Part shown: piece by piece, positions 1 through 10,295 of the stretch | Layout of the letters: each line of letters opens with the position of its first letter | Numbering within the stretch: the first letter of the stretch is position 1 | Source of the DNA: Prorocentrum cordatum | Taxonomy: Eukaryota; Sar; Dinophyceae; Prorocentrales; Prorocentraceae | Assembly: GCA_963575745.1 (NCBI GenBank) | Contig: CAUYUJ010015693.1 | Coordinates: 62,501-126,500, forward strand | Length of the DNA: 64,000 nt | Reading direction: 5' to 3' | Made by a program: the position numbers and the translations under genes | Notes under the pieces: generated by a model | Database searches by the model: none | What the model was told of the DNA's origin: nothing | Seen by the model: the letters and a program-made list of their open reading frames with translations, nothing else

Positions 1-68
1 TGAAAACCCTGGCACTGGTGAGAACGGAGTGTCCCCACGTGCTAGTAATTGTTGTTGTTGTTGTTGTT
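1..68 (+). repeat. 36-bp repeat with (TTG)n tail, copy 1
   Basis: Bases 1-36 match bases 781-816 with one difference, and both copies are followed a few bases later by a TTG microsatellite. The sequence on the far side of the two TTG runs differs. A fixed core next to a simple-repeat tail suggests the 3' end of a retroposon, but the window edge hides anything upstream of this copy. Confidence 0.6.
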
Positions 69-780
69 GAACATTATTTATTCTAAAGAATAATTATTGT
101 TGGGCCCCCTGGTGCGCGCCCCCCCTGCGCCGCCTAGGCCGCAGCTACATTTTCATCATTTTCGTGAGGAAGCCTCAGAAAAGAGGGTGTGTACAGGATC
201 CGGTTGTTTTGTTGTAATCCGCTTTCCCTTGCAAAAAACAATAGAAAATGACATTTCTTGTTCTAATATAATCAAATTTCAAGAATCCCTTGCAAAAAAT
301 AAGGTAAAGTGGACATTCGCGCGCGCAAGACGAAATCCTTCCAAAAGCTTAGTGTTCGGAGCGATTTTAACATAAAAACATAAAAAACCAATGGTTTTTC
401 AACAAAAAAATGTCAAAATCTCATCCCGCGCGCTCTTGCGGATTCGTAGGAAACCCAACACTTTTTAAACATTTCTGTCAAACGGGCTTTTGCGAGCAAC
501 TTTTTCGAACTTCTGCGACAACGGTTGCGCACCTGCCAGGGCCATCATCCCTGTCAAATAATACCATGCGGGACACATTCGTTTTTTCTTCGCGCGCGCA
601 CGCCGTCGTCGTCGGCCGCGGGGCCCTGAATAGTAGCCACGGTCGTCCGCAGCCACGAAGTGAAGTGTCCGAACGTCATAGGGCGGGAAGCTGGGTGTGG
701 GTGGTGGCGAAGAGTCGTTTGGAAACTTGGTAGAGCTTGAACCGGCCCCCCCACAAAGTGGGGGTATGGCCCGCCTCCGA
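69..780. other. No gene recognised
   Basis: The first part (to about 500) is AT-rich with A-runs; the rest is GC-rich. Open frames here are short and match no family I know. A 'GTGAGGAAGCCTCA' at about 173 resembles the 'GAGGAAGTCTC' motif seen near 2860 and 6630-6690. Confidence 0.4.
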
Positions 781-827
781 TGAAAACCCTGGCACTGGCG
801 AGAACGGAGTGTCCCCAGTCTTAAATG

Positions 828-878
<51 letters not shown>

Positions 879-879
879 C
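781..879 (+). repeat. 36-bp repeat with (TTG)n tail, copy 2
   Basis: The second copy of the 36-bp core is at 781-816, followed by about 17 TTG units (about 829-879). It is spaced exactly 780 bp from copy 1. Confidence 0.6.
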
Positions 880-892
880 GGCGTCGTCCCCC

Positions 893-1112
893 CCGCGACC
901 CGGCCCGCGACCCCCCCGCGACCCCCCCCGCGACCCGCCTGCGACCCACACTCGACCGACCCACCCGCCACCCACCCGCCACCCATCCGCGACTTTTTCC
1001 GCGACCCACTCCGCGACCCGCCGACGACCCACCCGCGACCCACCTGCGACCCGCCCGCGACCCATTCGCGGCCCACCCGCGACCCACCCGCGACCCACCC
1101 TTCGACCCACCC
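893..1112 (+). repeat. Minisatellite of CGACCCACC(CG) units
   Basis: About 20 degenerate units of 9-13 bp built on 'CCCGCGACCCACC'. Long proline/arginine-rich frames across it come from the repeat and are not taken as genes. Confidence 0.85.
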
Positions 1113-1203
1113 ACATTGGTTTACCGAGTCGGCGCGTGCGGCGGGCTCGTGCGGCTGGTTTCTTCAGAGCCTCGCAGTTTACAGACGTCCCCGCCACCCC
1201 TCA

Positions 1204-1690
1204 CTCTTATCCGGTACACACACACACTTGGACACACACACACACACACACACGAGCTTCGCCGTCCTGAAGGCGCTCGGCCGGCCAACGCCCGGCCGTT
1301 CGCCCTGCGCCTGCTGGTGCTCCTCTCAGCCTTCTGGTGCTGCGCCTGACGGTGCGCCTGATTGGCTTTCTGTAGTCACTGGACGGCGCGCCCCTGGGCC
1401 ATGCGGCCGTGGGAATGTGGACGGGGAGAGGGGTCCCGAGCACAGGCAGTGGGAGGACGGGGCGGGGAAGAGGAGGAGGAGGCGGAGAGGGGGGAGAAGG
1501 AGGAGGAGGAGGAGGAGGAGGAGGAGGAGAAACAGGAGGAAGGGAAGGGGGGAGGAAGAGGAGGAGGAAAAGGAGGAGGAAGGGCAGGGGGAGGAGGGGG
1601 AAGGTGAAGGTGAGGAGGGGGAGGTGGAGGAGGGAGATTGGAGGGGGAGAATGATGATGATGAGGAGGAGGAGGAGGAACGACTAGAGTA
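1204..1690. repeat. (CA)n tract and purine-rich GGA/GAG tract
   Basis: (CA)n lies at about 1215-1253. From about 1450 to 1680 the + strand is nearly all purine (GGA, GAG, GAAG units). Confidence 0.85.
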
Positions 1691-2160
1691 GAATAAAACC
1701 AACCTTCTTCAGCGATGCTACAATACACCCTTCTGTTTCGAGTCTTCTCGCAAGTCCCTACAGCCTACAGGCTTATCTTTGCACTGCAAGAAGCACCCCG
1801 TTGAACAACCAGCACCCGGTGGGCCTGCATTCAGACGAGAACCCCGTTTTGACATAGAGCTGCTTTGCATCTCTCTAGCGCGTAATCAGGAGTGCGACAA
1901 GGCAGGGCGATACAATTCAAGGAAGTGTCCAGAGATATCCCCGTTCAGAAATACGTAGCTTCCGCATCCGAGCACATGTTACACACATTCACACTCCTGG
2001 TCATGACGCTCGCGTAAGTCTCAACCGAAAGTGAGAAATAACCACCCTCCATCCGTGCAGCCGATACATCTGTTGAAATTTATGGCTCTGCGTTTGATGA
2101 AATGAGGCCCCACGCGAGAGTCCAATGTTGCGATTCCTTGAGCTGTAGTATGTGTTCGAT
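1691..2160. other. No gene recognised
   Basis: Moderate-complexity DNA with only short frames on both strands. I see no motif or repeat shared with the rest of the window. Confidence 0.4.
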
Positions 2161-2325
2161 GCGAATGTGTGCGGCGCTTATGCGAGAGCTTCATTTTGAA
2201 AAGAAGCCGCAATCCATCCTTGCAATTATTGGAAACGTGTAGTGCGAATGTGCACGGCGCTAAGGCGTAAACACCGTTTTAAGCAGGAACCGCCCTCCCT
2301 CCATCCTTGTAAATCGTGCAGGGGC
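2161..2325 (+). repeat. 82-bp interspersed/tandem family, two units
   Basis: Two head-to-tail units (about 2161-2242 and 2243-2325) share 'GCGAATGTG..CGGCGCT' and an end like 'CCGCCCTC..TCC.TG'. The same family forms a five-unit array at 18018-18425, 16 kb away. The units here are more diverged from each other than those in the larger array. Confidence 0.65.
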
Positions 2326-2479
2326 GAACAGGACGGAGGCGCTCCTGGCGTTCAAACTTGCACCTTTGCTTACAAGGCGTGGAATCTGGTCCATCTAGGG
2401 GAAGGGCCCAGGGACATTGTGAGCAGCTCTTCGCGCTGGATATGCTGACCAACGCACGCCAGCGGTTTTGTCTTTTCCA

Positions 2480-2594
2480 GGAACATTACAATAGACTACC
2501 GCCGGATATTGTTGAGGCTTCGAGCACGGTATTGAAGTTTCAAAGTGCGTTGCAAAAGCTTCTCGCTGCTGCATCGCAGCCGAACGTCGAGTGA
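2480..2594 (+). CDS. Possible terminal exon of an unknown gene
   Basis: A strong-looking 3' splice site, 'TGTCTTTTCCAG|G', is followed by 38 codons of ordinary-looking protein (start EHYNRLPPDIVEASS) and a TGA at 2592-2594. The composition is mixed and helix-like, unlike the repeat-derived frames around it. The frame is also open upstream of the splice site, so the boundary is uncertain. I do not recognise the family. It could equally be a fragment of a mobile element. Confidence 0.25.
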
Positions 2595-2849
2595 GAATGC
2601 CTCTTCAGTCCGCGCGTGCCTTGGCACTGGCACCCGCTGCGGGCTCACGCATGCCATACAGAATTGTTTGCGCACAAACGAAGGTGCACGGTACTGAAAC
2701 GGTATACATATACATGTGTGTGTATATATATATAAATAGTATCTCTGATATTTAGAGGATTCATCTTTATAGGCGTTCAGGCAAGAGCCCACATTGGCAA
2801 CGACCCGTGCTCCGTCCTTGTAGATGTTGCGAATTTCAAGCCTCAGTTC

Positions 2850-2942
2850 AGACGTGGTGAGGAAGTCTCAGGCGAAATGCCCGGCCCGCCCCATCGACAC
2901 GCCTGGGGGCGCAGTGAAGAGTTATTTACAAGAAAGACGGAC
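2850..2942 (+). repeat. Repeat shared with 18443-18533
   Basis: This ~90-bp stretch shares 'GTCTCAGGCGAAA.GCCC' and an end 'GAGTTAT.TA.A' with 18443-18533. At 18 kb the element directly follows the 82-bp array; here it lies about 500 bp beyond it. Confidence 0.55.
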
Positions 2943-3740
2943 GGAGTAGGGACGAGAAAGGAAATATCTGGAGGACGGGTAGCAAGACGTTGCGCCGGAA
3001 CATGTTTTGCGCTGGCACCTGTGCCGCCGGTTGCGAGACTCGCGGACCGCGCCATCGGACTGGCCTGGAGGGCCATGGCGACAGCCAGTACACTCCCGGC
3101 AAGTGCTTGCCCAGCGCTCCTCTGACGCCGCCCCCTGTTGGGAAGCGGAGCGCTGCTGGGCAGGCTCCGCTAGGCAGCAGCGGGGCGCTGCTGCGCGGCA
3201 CCCCTCTTCGCAGGCGCCGCCTCCGCTGGGCAGCGGGGCATGGCTGCGCGGCGCCCTGCGTGTTTTCGTAGTAGTTCGGGGCTTATTGGTGGTGCTTCCC
3301 CGGCGTCTCCCGCCGCCCCGCGGCGTCTTCCGCCGCCCCGGATGGGGCGAGGGCTTGGAGGGAGAGGAGGACAGGGAGAGGCGGGGGGCAGGGAATCGAC
3401 GAGGGGGACGGGTGGAGGAGAGGAGGATCGGGGTGAACACGGGTGACGGAAAGGGGGCGGGTTGGGGAAAGGGAGTGACGGAGGATGTCTCATACCGTCA
3501 GTTACGACCCCGCCGCCAGGCACATTCCTGTACACAGTTGCATGCCGTTGATTCGTTTCCCTCCTTCTGATAGCCTGTGCCTTCGCCCATCCCCAGTAGC
3601 ATGAGCAGAGGGCGGAGCGGGCTCTGTCCGAAACGGACCTTGCAACCCACCAGGAGGTTGCACGTGTATAATGACTGTGCACGCCAAGCCGACAGCACAA
3701 GCGACGCCTGGGCAGTCGCCATCCTTGTGGAGGACACCGA
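2943..3740. other. No gene recognised
   Basis: GC-rich DNA with CGCTGCT/GGCAGC-rich stretches (3140-3240) that could fold on themselves, then a purine-rich tract at about 3350-3480. Overlapping frames on both strands show no known motif. Confidence 0.4.
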
Positions 3741-3850
3741 CATTTTCCCTAGCCCTCCTGTGTGTTGGGTTCTCGTTTTGAATACAGCGCTGCACGCGCG
3801 TCTCCTTCCTCCTCATCCTCCTTCCACTCCTCCTTCGTTCCTTCGGAGAC
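3741..3850 (+). mobile_element. SINE-like repeat, copy 1
   Basis: The core 'GTTGGGTTCTCGTTTTGAAT' (about 3765-3784) leads through 'GCACGCGCGTCTCC' into a TCC-rich tail. The same core and tail arrangement occurs at 22240-22400 (+) and 25800-25905 (-). A fixed core joined to a pyrimidine microsatellite in three places fits a non-autonomous retroposon. No tRNA-like promoter boxes were identified. Confidence 0.5.
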
Positions 3851-4033
3851 GCAGTTGTTGGTCAGGCGTCTGGGATGGTATTGCAGTATGGCTCTTTCCC
3901 CCCCTCCAGCCACCATCAGGAGTTCGGTCTTGCTGTTCGGGACTCTGGGCCTGCATGTAGGGGCACGCCGCTTCAAGACCTCTTCCTCGTCTGGTGTTGC
4001 CGCCGCTGGCGTCTCCGTGGCTCCACCGCTTGC

Positions 4034-4625
4034 AGGATGATTTCCGGCGGGCGTCTGGCTGTGCAGGCGATGTGGTGGATGAGGAGCATCGCGATTTCTG
4101 GATCCGAGTGGACTTCACAGGAATCAGAGCACGCGAGTTTGCAGTGGTGATCCCCCTTTTTGGGATGTAGGGAGACAAAGCCCTACGCAGACCTCGAGAC
4201 CTTGGACTTTCCTTGGAAGCGCGACTCGATGAAGGAGGCAGAAGTTAAATTTGGGAGGGCGTTTCAGACGTGGCGGGGCCTCATGAATCTCATGCGTCGT
4301 ATTCACAAAGGACATAGCTTGTGCCCGACCATTTACCCACACATACATGTATTGTATGTCAAAGGGTATTCGCTGTCCAATCCACAGCCTACAAGCCCCT
4401 CCGCAAGGCCCCCATGAGTGGCACGTGTCCTGCACGGGCTACGGCTAAGTTCGGGGGGGTCCGTCCACCACCTTCCCTGGAACGTGGAGTTTGTGATCAT
4501 TGCGCCAGAGATGTTCACGATCTGCGCAGCCATCTGGCCGCGAAGCATTTGCCGACTGCGGCGGGTCCTTCTCTTCACGATTTCCAGATACGTGACGGGT
4601 GCCCAGTCGTTCGAGATGGAGGCGG
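4034..4625 (+). pseudogene. Zinc-finger coding relic, possibly from a LINE
   Basis: Protein-like sequence continues across shifting frames. A segment with 'EEHRDFWIRVDFTGIRAREF' ends in a stop near 4170. A second frame carries 'TWRGLMNLMRRIHKGH' at about 4274-4318. The next frame has a CxxC pair at 4348-4359 and a finger at 4492-4548 with spacing C-x2-C-x9-H-x4-H. Several fingers in a row resemble the zinc-finger tails of some non-LTR retroelement proteins. No reverse transcriptase is visible beside it, so the origin is an inference. The frame changes show it is broken or spliced. Confidence 0.4.
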
Positions 4626-4814
4626 GGGGATCAGCCCCCCAGGCTGGCATGGACGACGGCCCCCTCGTCCGCCCCCCCCAAATGGAGCAATGGCAACGGA
4701 TGTTCGAGACGAGGTTCGAAGGCAGCACGCGGGGCCAACGCACTCCATCAGGTCGTGCTCGTTCTGGCCGAACTCGGCCAGTCCGACAGTCGCGCTCTCG
4801 CGGGCCGGTGCACC

Positions 4815-6385
4815 ACGAGGAGCTGCAACGCGGCCGCGAAAGGCAACGAGGGGGCCGCGAAGGGCTGCAACGGGGTCGCGAAGGGCAGCGAGGGGGCCGC
4901 GAGGGTCTGCACCGGGGCCGCGAAGGGCAGCGAGGGGGCCACGAAGGGGTTCAACGGGCCACGAGACAAAGCGATGGGGGCCGCGAAGGGCTGCAACGCG
5001 GCCGCGAAAGGCAACGAGGGGGCCGCGAAGGGCTGCAACGGGGTCGCGAAGGGCAGCGAGGGGGCCGCGAGGGTCTGCACCGGGGCCGCGAAGGGCAGCG
5101 AGGGGGCCACGAAGGGGTGCAACGGGCCACGAGACTAAGCGATGGGGGCCGCGAAGGGCTGCAACGCGGCCGCGAAAGGCAACGAGGGGGCCGCGAAGGG
5201 CTGCAACGGGGTCGCGGAGGGGAGGCGAGGGGGCCGCGAGGGTCTGCACCGGGGCCGCGAAAGGGCATGCGGAGAGGGGCACGAAGGGGTTGCAACGGGC
5301 CACGAGACAAGCGATGGGGGGCGCGAAGGGGCCTGCAACGCCGCGCGAAAGGCATACGAGGGGTGCCGCGAAGGGTTGCAACGGTCGCGAATGCGCAAGG
5401 CAACGAGGGGCCGCGAAGGTCTGCAACGGGGTCGCGAAGGGCAGCGAGGGGGCCGCGAAGGTCTGCACCGGGGCCGCGAAGGGCAGCGAGGGGGCCACGA
5501 AGGGGTGCAACGGGCCACGAGACAAAGCGATGCGGGCGCCGCGAAGGGCTGCAACGCGGGGGCCGCCGCGAAAGGGCAACGAGGGGGCCACGACGGGGCC
5601 ACGAGAGCGATGGGGGCCGCGAAGGGCTGCAACGCGGCCGCGAAAGGCAACGAGGGGGCCGCGAAGGGCTGCAACGGGGTCGCGAAGGGCAGCGAGGGGG
5701 CCGCGAGGGTCTGCACCGGGGCCGCGAAGGGCAGCGAGGGGGCCACGAAGGGGTGCAACGGGCCACGAGACAAAGCGATGGGGGCCTGCAACGAAAGGAG
5801 CTGCAACGGGGTCGCGAAGGGCAGCGAGGGGGCCGCGAAGGTCTGCACCGGCCGCGAAGGGCAGCGAGGGGGCCACGAAGGGTGCAACGGGCGAAGACAA
5901 AGCGCTGGGCTGCAACGCGGCCGCGAAGGCAACGAGGGGGCCGCGAAGGGCTGCAACGGGGTCGCGAAGGGCAGCGAGGGGGCCGCGAGGGTCTGCACCG
6001 GGGCCGCGAAGGGCAGCGAGGGGGCCACGAAGGGGTGCAACGGGCCACGAGACAAAGCGATGGGGGCCGCGAAGGGCTGCAACGCGGCCGCGAAAGGCAA
6101 CGAGGGGGCCGCGAAGGGCTGCAACGGGGTCGCGAAGGGCAGCGAGGGGGCCGCGAAGGTCTGCACCGGGGCCGCGAAGGGCAGCGAGGGGGCCACGAAG
6201 GGGTGCAACGGGCCACGAGACAAAGCGATGGGGGCCGCGAAGGGCTGCAACGCGGCCGCGAAAGGCAACGAGGGGGCCGCGAAGGGCTGCAACGGGGTCG
6301 CGAAGGGCAGCGAGGGGGCCGCGAAGGTCTGCACCGGGGCCGCGAAGGCCAGCGAGGGGAGGGGGCCACGAAGGGCAGCGAGATC
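4815..6385 (+). repeat. 168-bp higher-order satellite
   Basis: About nine to ten units, each built from related ~30-bp subunits such as 'GCGAAGGGCTGCAACG' and 'GCGAAGGGCAGCGAGG'. Full-length units measure 168 bp (for example 4963 to 5131 and about 6049 to 6217). Because 168 is 56 codons and the unit has no stop in any frame, frames on both strands stay open for 400-700 codons. Copies at 5220-5600 and 5780-5930 carry small indels. I regard the long frames as products of the repeat. Confidence 0.85.
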
Positions 6386-6399
6386 CCGATTCTGAAATA

Positions 6400-6700
6400 A
6401 TTTGTCAGGGAGTTTTAAGCGTGAGCGCGGCTCCTAGGTGCCTGAGTGTCGGGACCGCGGCGCTTGATTAAAGCGCGGGAAATTCCAACGCAAGGGGCGC
6501 AATTCTTGAGTAAATTGCAAGCCTCCAGCGAGAGCGCGACTCCAGAGCGCGGAGAGAGCGATTCCTGCATACACTGTAAGGAAGTCCCAAGCGAGAGCTC
6601 GATTCTTGAATTAAATGAGAGGAAGTCTCGGGCGGGAGCGGGGGTCGTTGCTAAACTGTGAGGAAGTCTCAAGCGGGAGCCGTTGTCGCTGTAACCCGGG
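6400..6700 (+). repeat. Degenerate ~60-bp repeat with GAGGAAGTCTC motif
   Basis: Three to five imperfect units share 'GGAAGTC(T/C)CAAGCG(A/G)GAGC' near 6580, 6620 and 6660, with earlier, weaker copies from 6420. The motif recurs at about 2860. Confidence 0.5.
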
Positions 6701-7345
6701 GGCCAACAACATAGTTTACGGAGGAATAATTTCCCGGATAAAGAACAACCGGGTGCGAACGCCGGGAGGGACAATTCAATTGAAAAATACGAGGTGCACC
6801 AGAGGGGGGATCAACAATACGTAATTATTGTTCAGTAGTGAGAGCTCAACAACAATGATCATCCGCATCGCGAAGTTTCACTTCAGCCACGCACCCAGGG
6901 ACAGTGATTGTCCCTTCGGCCCCGTCACTTCGATACTTATGTCAACTAACATGATAAATCAATGTTGCTCTACTTTGCCGCATTCCCTACTTTACTCTAT
7001 CCTAGTCTACCCTGTTATTTCCTGGATCACTCCATTCTATTCCATGGAGTTCCTATTATATTCCTACTCGACTCCTGCTCTACCCTGTTCTGTCCTGATG
7101 TATGATACCCATATGCTCTTCTCTAGTCGACCCTGATTCATTTTAGTATGACCGATACCTCCCTAGTCTACTCTACTCTACTCTACCCTAATCTGTCCGA
7201 CCATATTCCACCCTACTTTGCTCGAGATTATTCTACCACCCACTCTACTCCTATTGTGCTTTGCTCTACGCCTGCTCCGCTCTGCTCGTCGTTGTCGTCG
7301 TCGTCTTCGCCGTCTTCGTCGTCGTCTGCGTCATCGTCGTCGTTT
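6701..7345. repeat. CTACT-type pentamer region and GTC tract
   Basis: From about 6990 to 7250 the + strand is dominated by 'CTACTCTAC' / 'TATTCC' pentamer variants. Bases 7285-7345 are a GTC/TCG trinucleotide run. No gene seen. Confidence 0.6.
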
Positions 7346-8400
7346 TTGTCGTCGTTGGGTGCGGCTTGTCCTGTACCCCCCCAAATGATTTTTCCGGGGT
7401 GGGGGAGAGCGGGGTTCTGGCCTCCCGAATGATTTTCACGGGGGGGATGTCCGGACCCACCCTCCGGGTTTTTTCTTAGGGGGGGGCAATGCCCCCCCGA
7501 TTTGCCAGGAGCGGCAGAAGCCTTTATTTTTTGCCGATCCGCATCGCTACGGCGTTGAAGATGAGTGGGGGGACGACTATCAAGAGAAGCGAGGTGGAAG
7601 GTGCTGGGGAGGGGATGAGGGGAGGAGACGGGGGAGAGGAAGAATGAAAAGCGGCGGAGGCACTTAGACGGAAGGGAAGGGGGAGTGGCACGGCCACATG
7701 GTATTGGACCCCAGTCGGCCGAACCCGACGCCCACCAAAATGGGGGGATATTTGCCCCCCCCTTTCCCAAAAGGCGAGCCCGCGTGTGTCAAACGAGGAG
7801 CGACCGGACCGAAGGGCGGGAAGGAACAGTGGGGGCGAGGTGGGCGGAGGGAAAGGTGAAGGGTGGCAAGGAGGGTCAGGATGTGATGCGGGTGAGGATG
7901 CGAGGGGGGACGTGGCAGCGGCAGCGTGGCAGAAGGGGGTTTGAGGACAAGGAATTGGAATTGTTGAGCGGACGGTGGACACATCGGTAAGAGAAGAGGG
8001 GCAAGGGGATAACGATATGCATCAGGTGTCATGAGTAGGGAGGAAGCCACATGGAAAGCGCCCTCGGTGGGCGTGGCGGGTGTGCTTGCTGAAGCTGGGC
8101 CGGTGTATCGGCTTGTTTGTTTCTCCTCCAGAAGTGAGGACATTACAATTATTTTCGTATGTATCGTCATCACCACTATCATTCACAACATTGTTGACCG
8201 ACGCCTTGGCGTCGCGAGAGTGGATCAAGAGAGTGTAGTGGCCCGTGTGAGTACGGTCTCTATGGCACCAGAGTGTCTCGACCACCGCCTCAACGTACCA
8301 ACGGCGCGCATATCGTACGAGATCAAATCAGCGACTGGGTCCCCAAACACAGGGGCGGCCCCATTTTCCATGACTTTCCCCCTGTAGCCCACGTCCCACT
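7346..8400. other. No gene recognised
   Basis: It contains paired 'AATGATTTT' motifs (7384 and 7427) followed by G-rich runs, and a short G7/C7 inverted repeat at about 7481-7499. The remainder is G-rich with no recognisable coding. Confidence 0.4.
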
Positions 8401-8458
8401 GGGAGGAGGAGGAGGAGGAGGAGGAGGAGGAGGAGGAGGAGGAGGAGGAGGAGGAGGT
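8401..8458 (+). repeat. (GGA)n microsatellite
   Basis: About 18 uninterrupted GGA units. Confidence 0.95.
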
Positions 8459-8569
8459 GTCCTGGACGCGTTTCTGGGTCCTCTGGGGGTGATTTCGGTT
8501 TGAATCGGCTTGCATATTGGTTCAACCCGAAGCCCACGGGTTACCATGACGGCCCACGGCCCGCAGTAC

Positions 8570-9120
8570 CCCCAGACTCACCAGTATGATTCCAGGACGG
8601 TCTCGAAGAGATCACAATATGTCTCAAGAGAATATCCAAGAGGTCTCAAGAGAGGTACATGACAGCCAACATGTATCAGACACACTGTTTTTTGTCCTAG
8701 CCATGTTGCTCTCTTCCTTCATTTTACATTGAAAGCGTTTCGGAGGGCCCCTATATTGGCCTACAACTCCAAGAGAAAGTCCCAGAACACCCCGTATGGG
8801 CCCAGCCAGCCTAACAGAGCTTACGGAAGGGGCCAGGATGATCCCACGACGGCCCAAGAGAATGCCAAGACGGCCCAAGAGGGCTATGAAAAAACCCGAG
8901 ACGCTCCGAGATATCCGATGAGGTTCCAAAACGCCCCCAGAGGTTCCCAATACTTCTGGGAGGCTCCCACAAGCCACCCTGCACCTTCCAAGACGCCACC
9001 CACGGAGTTCCAAGGCAGCCCCCAGACACTCCAGGAATATCCCAAATATTCCCACCCCTGCACGTCCTATACTTCAAGCTGGCCCACCTCATACCTGACA
9101 TGCACCCACCCCAACCCTGG
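8570..9120 (+). repeat. CCCAAGACGGCCCAAGAGG family, copy 1
   Basis: Degenerate ~15-bp units such as 'GCCAAGACGGCCCAAGAGGG' flank a more AT-rich middle at about 8690-8740. The same type of sequence is at 17040-17610 (+) and 51380-52110 (-). Confidence 0.5.
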
Positions 9121-9432
9121 AAAGCTCGAAGGTCCTGTATGACTCCCTTCCCTGAACCCGAGTCCTTTTTCTCCTCCTTCCGCCTGACGAGGAGCATGCA
9201 ACAAGTGCGTTCTGATTTCGGTTTGGTTCTGCGCTTCTGATTGCTCCAAGAGCATGGCGATGCAGCGAGTCTGCGGGTCGTCCCTGGTTCCTCCTCCTGA
9301 GTTCTGCCTGGCCTGGACTATGCGCCCAGTGCTTTCCGATTCTGCGAGAACGAATTATGTCTGTACATATATCCCTTTCGCTCGCCCTTTTGGTTCATCA
9401 GTATGTCGTGGCAGCGCCCTCGCCTGCGCTCC
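9121..9432. other. No gene recognised
   Basis: Moderate-complexity sequence with short frames only. Confidence 0.4.
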
Positions 9433-9466
9433 AACCTAAGCGCGCGAAGCGCGCGTTGTGCTAGGG
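9433..9466. repeat. GCGCGC hairpin, copy 1
   Basis: 'GCGCGC GAA GCGCGC' lies within 'CCTA...TAGG'. It shares 'AACCTAAGCGCGC' with the hairpin at 15319-15354. GT-rich simple sequence follows it. Confidence 0.5.
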
Positions 9467-9779
9467 TGGGTGTGTAGGTCTGTGTCTATGTGTGTGCGCG
9501 CGAATTGATGTGTGGGTGCCTTTGCGCATTTCGGCATATGCAAGGGAATCCGTACACTTACATGTATGTGTACGTGGCCGCCCCCCCGCAAAGATCATCA
9601 TGTATCTCATGTGTTAGTATGGTATTGCTCGTATGTGGCTTATGTATCAGCTTTCTCTCCCTCACACTCTCTCTTCTGTCCCTATGTTCCCCCTCCTTCA
9701 CCTCCTCCTGACGCCCTCGGTTCACGGAAACGCTAGTTTTGCACCACATTCCAAATGAGGTTTTTGTTTTCTTTGCCCC
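9467..9779. other. No gene recognised
   Basis: GT-rich then CT-rich sequence without recognisable coding. Confidence 0.4.
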
Positions 9780-9879
9780 CCCGCGCAGGATCTTTCTCTT
9801 CCCCTCCTCCGTCTCTTCTTCCTCCTCTTCCTTCTCCCCTCTCTTTGCCTCACCCACACACACCCACAAACTCATCATC

Positions 9880-9926
9880 TTCAGCATCATCATCATCGTC
9901 ATCAGCATCATCATCCTCCTCATCAC

Positions 9927-9982
<56 letters not shown>

Positions 9983-9983
9983 G

Positions 9984-10063
<80 letters not shown>
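9880..10063 (+). repeat. (ATC)n microsatellite
   Basis: About 60 near-perfect ATC units end directly at the spliced-leader relic. Poly-Ser, poly-Ile, poly-Asp and poly-Met frames come from it. Confidence 0.95.
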
Positions 10064-10066
<3 letters not shown>

Positions 10067-10085
10067 GTAGCCATTTCGGCTCAAG
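10064..10085 (+). other. Genomic spliced-leader relic
   Basis: The 22 bases match the conserved dinoflagellate spliced leader (D-CCGTAGCCATTTTGGCTCAAG) at every position but one: C instead of T at 10077. Spliced leaders are added to mRNA by trans-splicing, so one in the genome marks DNA made from a processed mRNA. It lies directly upstream of a LINE ORF1-like frame. It is not an SL RNA gene: no splice donor GT follows position 10085, where the next bases are TT. Confidence 0.85.
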
Positions 10086-10295
10086 TTCAAACGGCGTCCC
10101 TGGCCGCTTGAGCTTGGCCGGAGCCGAGGGGAGGGCTCAGACCGCCTGGCGCGGGGCCGTTTCACACCCGCGTCCCCTGTCGGAGACCAGCCTTGGTCGC
10201 GTCAGGCCCTTCGTGTTCCCGCGCTGCGAAACTGTCCACCTCTTCCGTCATGGCGCCGACGCTTGGGAGCATCGGAGCGGCCTTCGAGGGATCAT

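Noticed and set aside
4321-6471. 716-codon open frame
   Set aside because: Most of it is the 168-bp satellite, which is open in all six frames; only the first ~90 codons look like protein.
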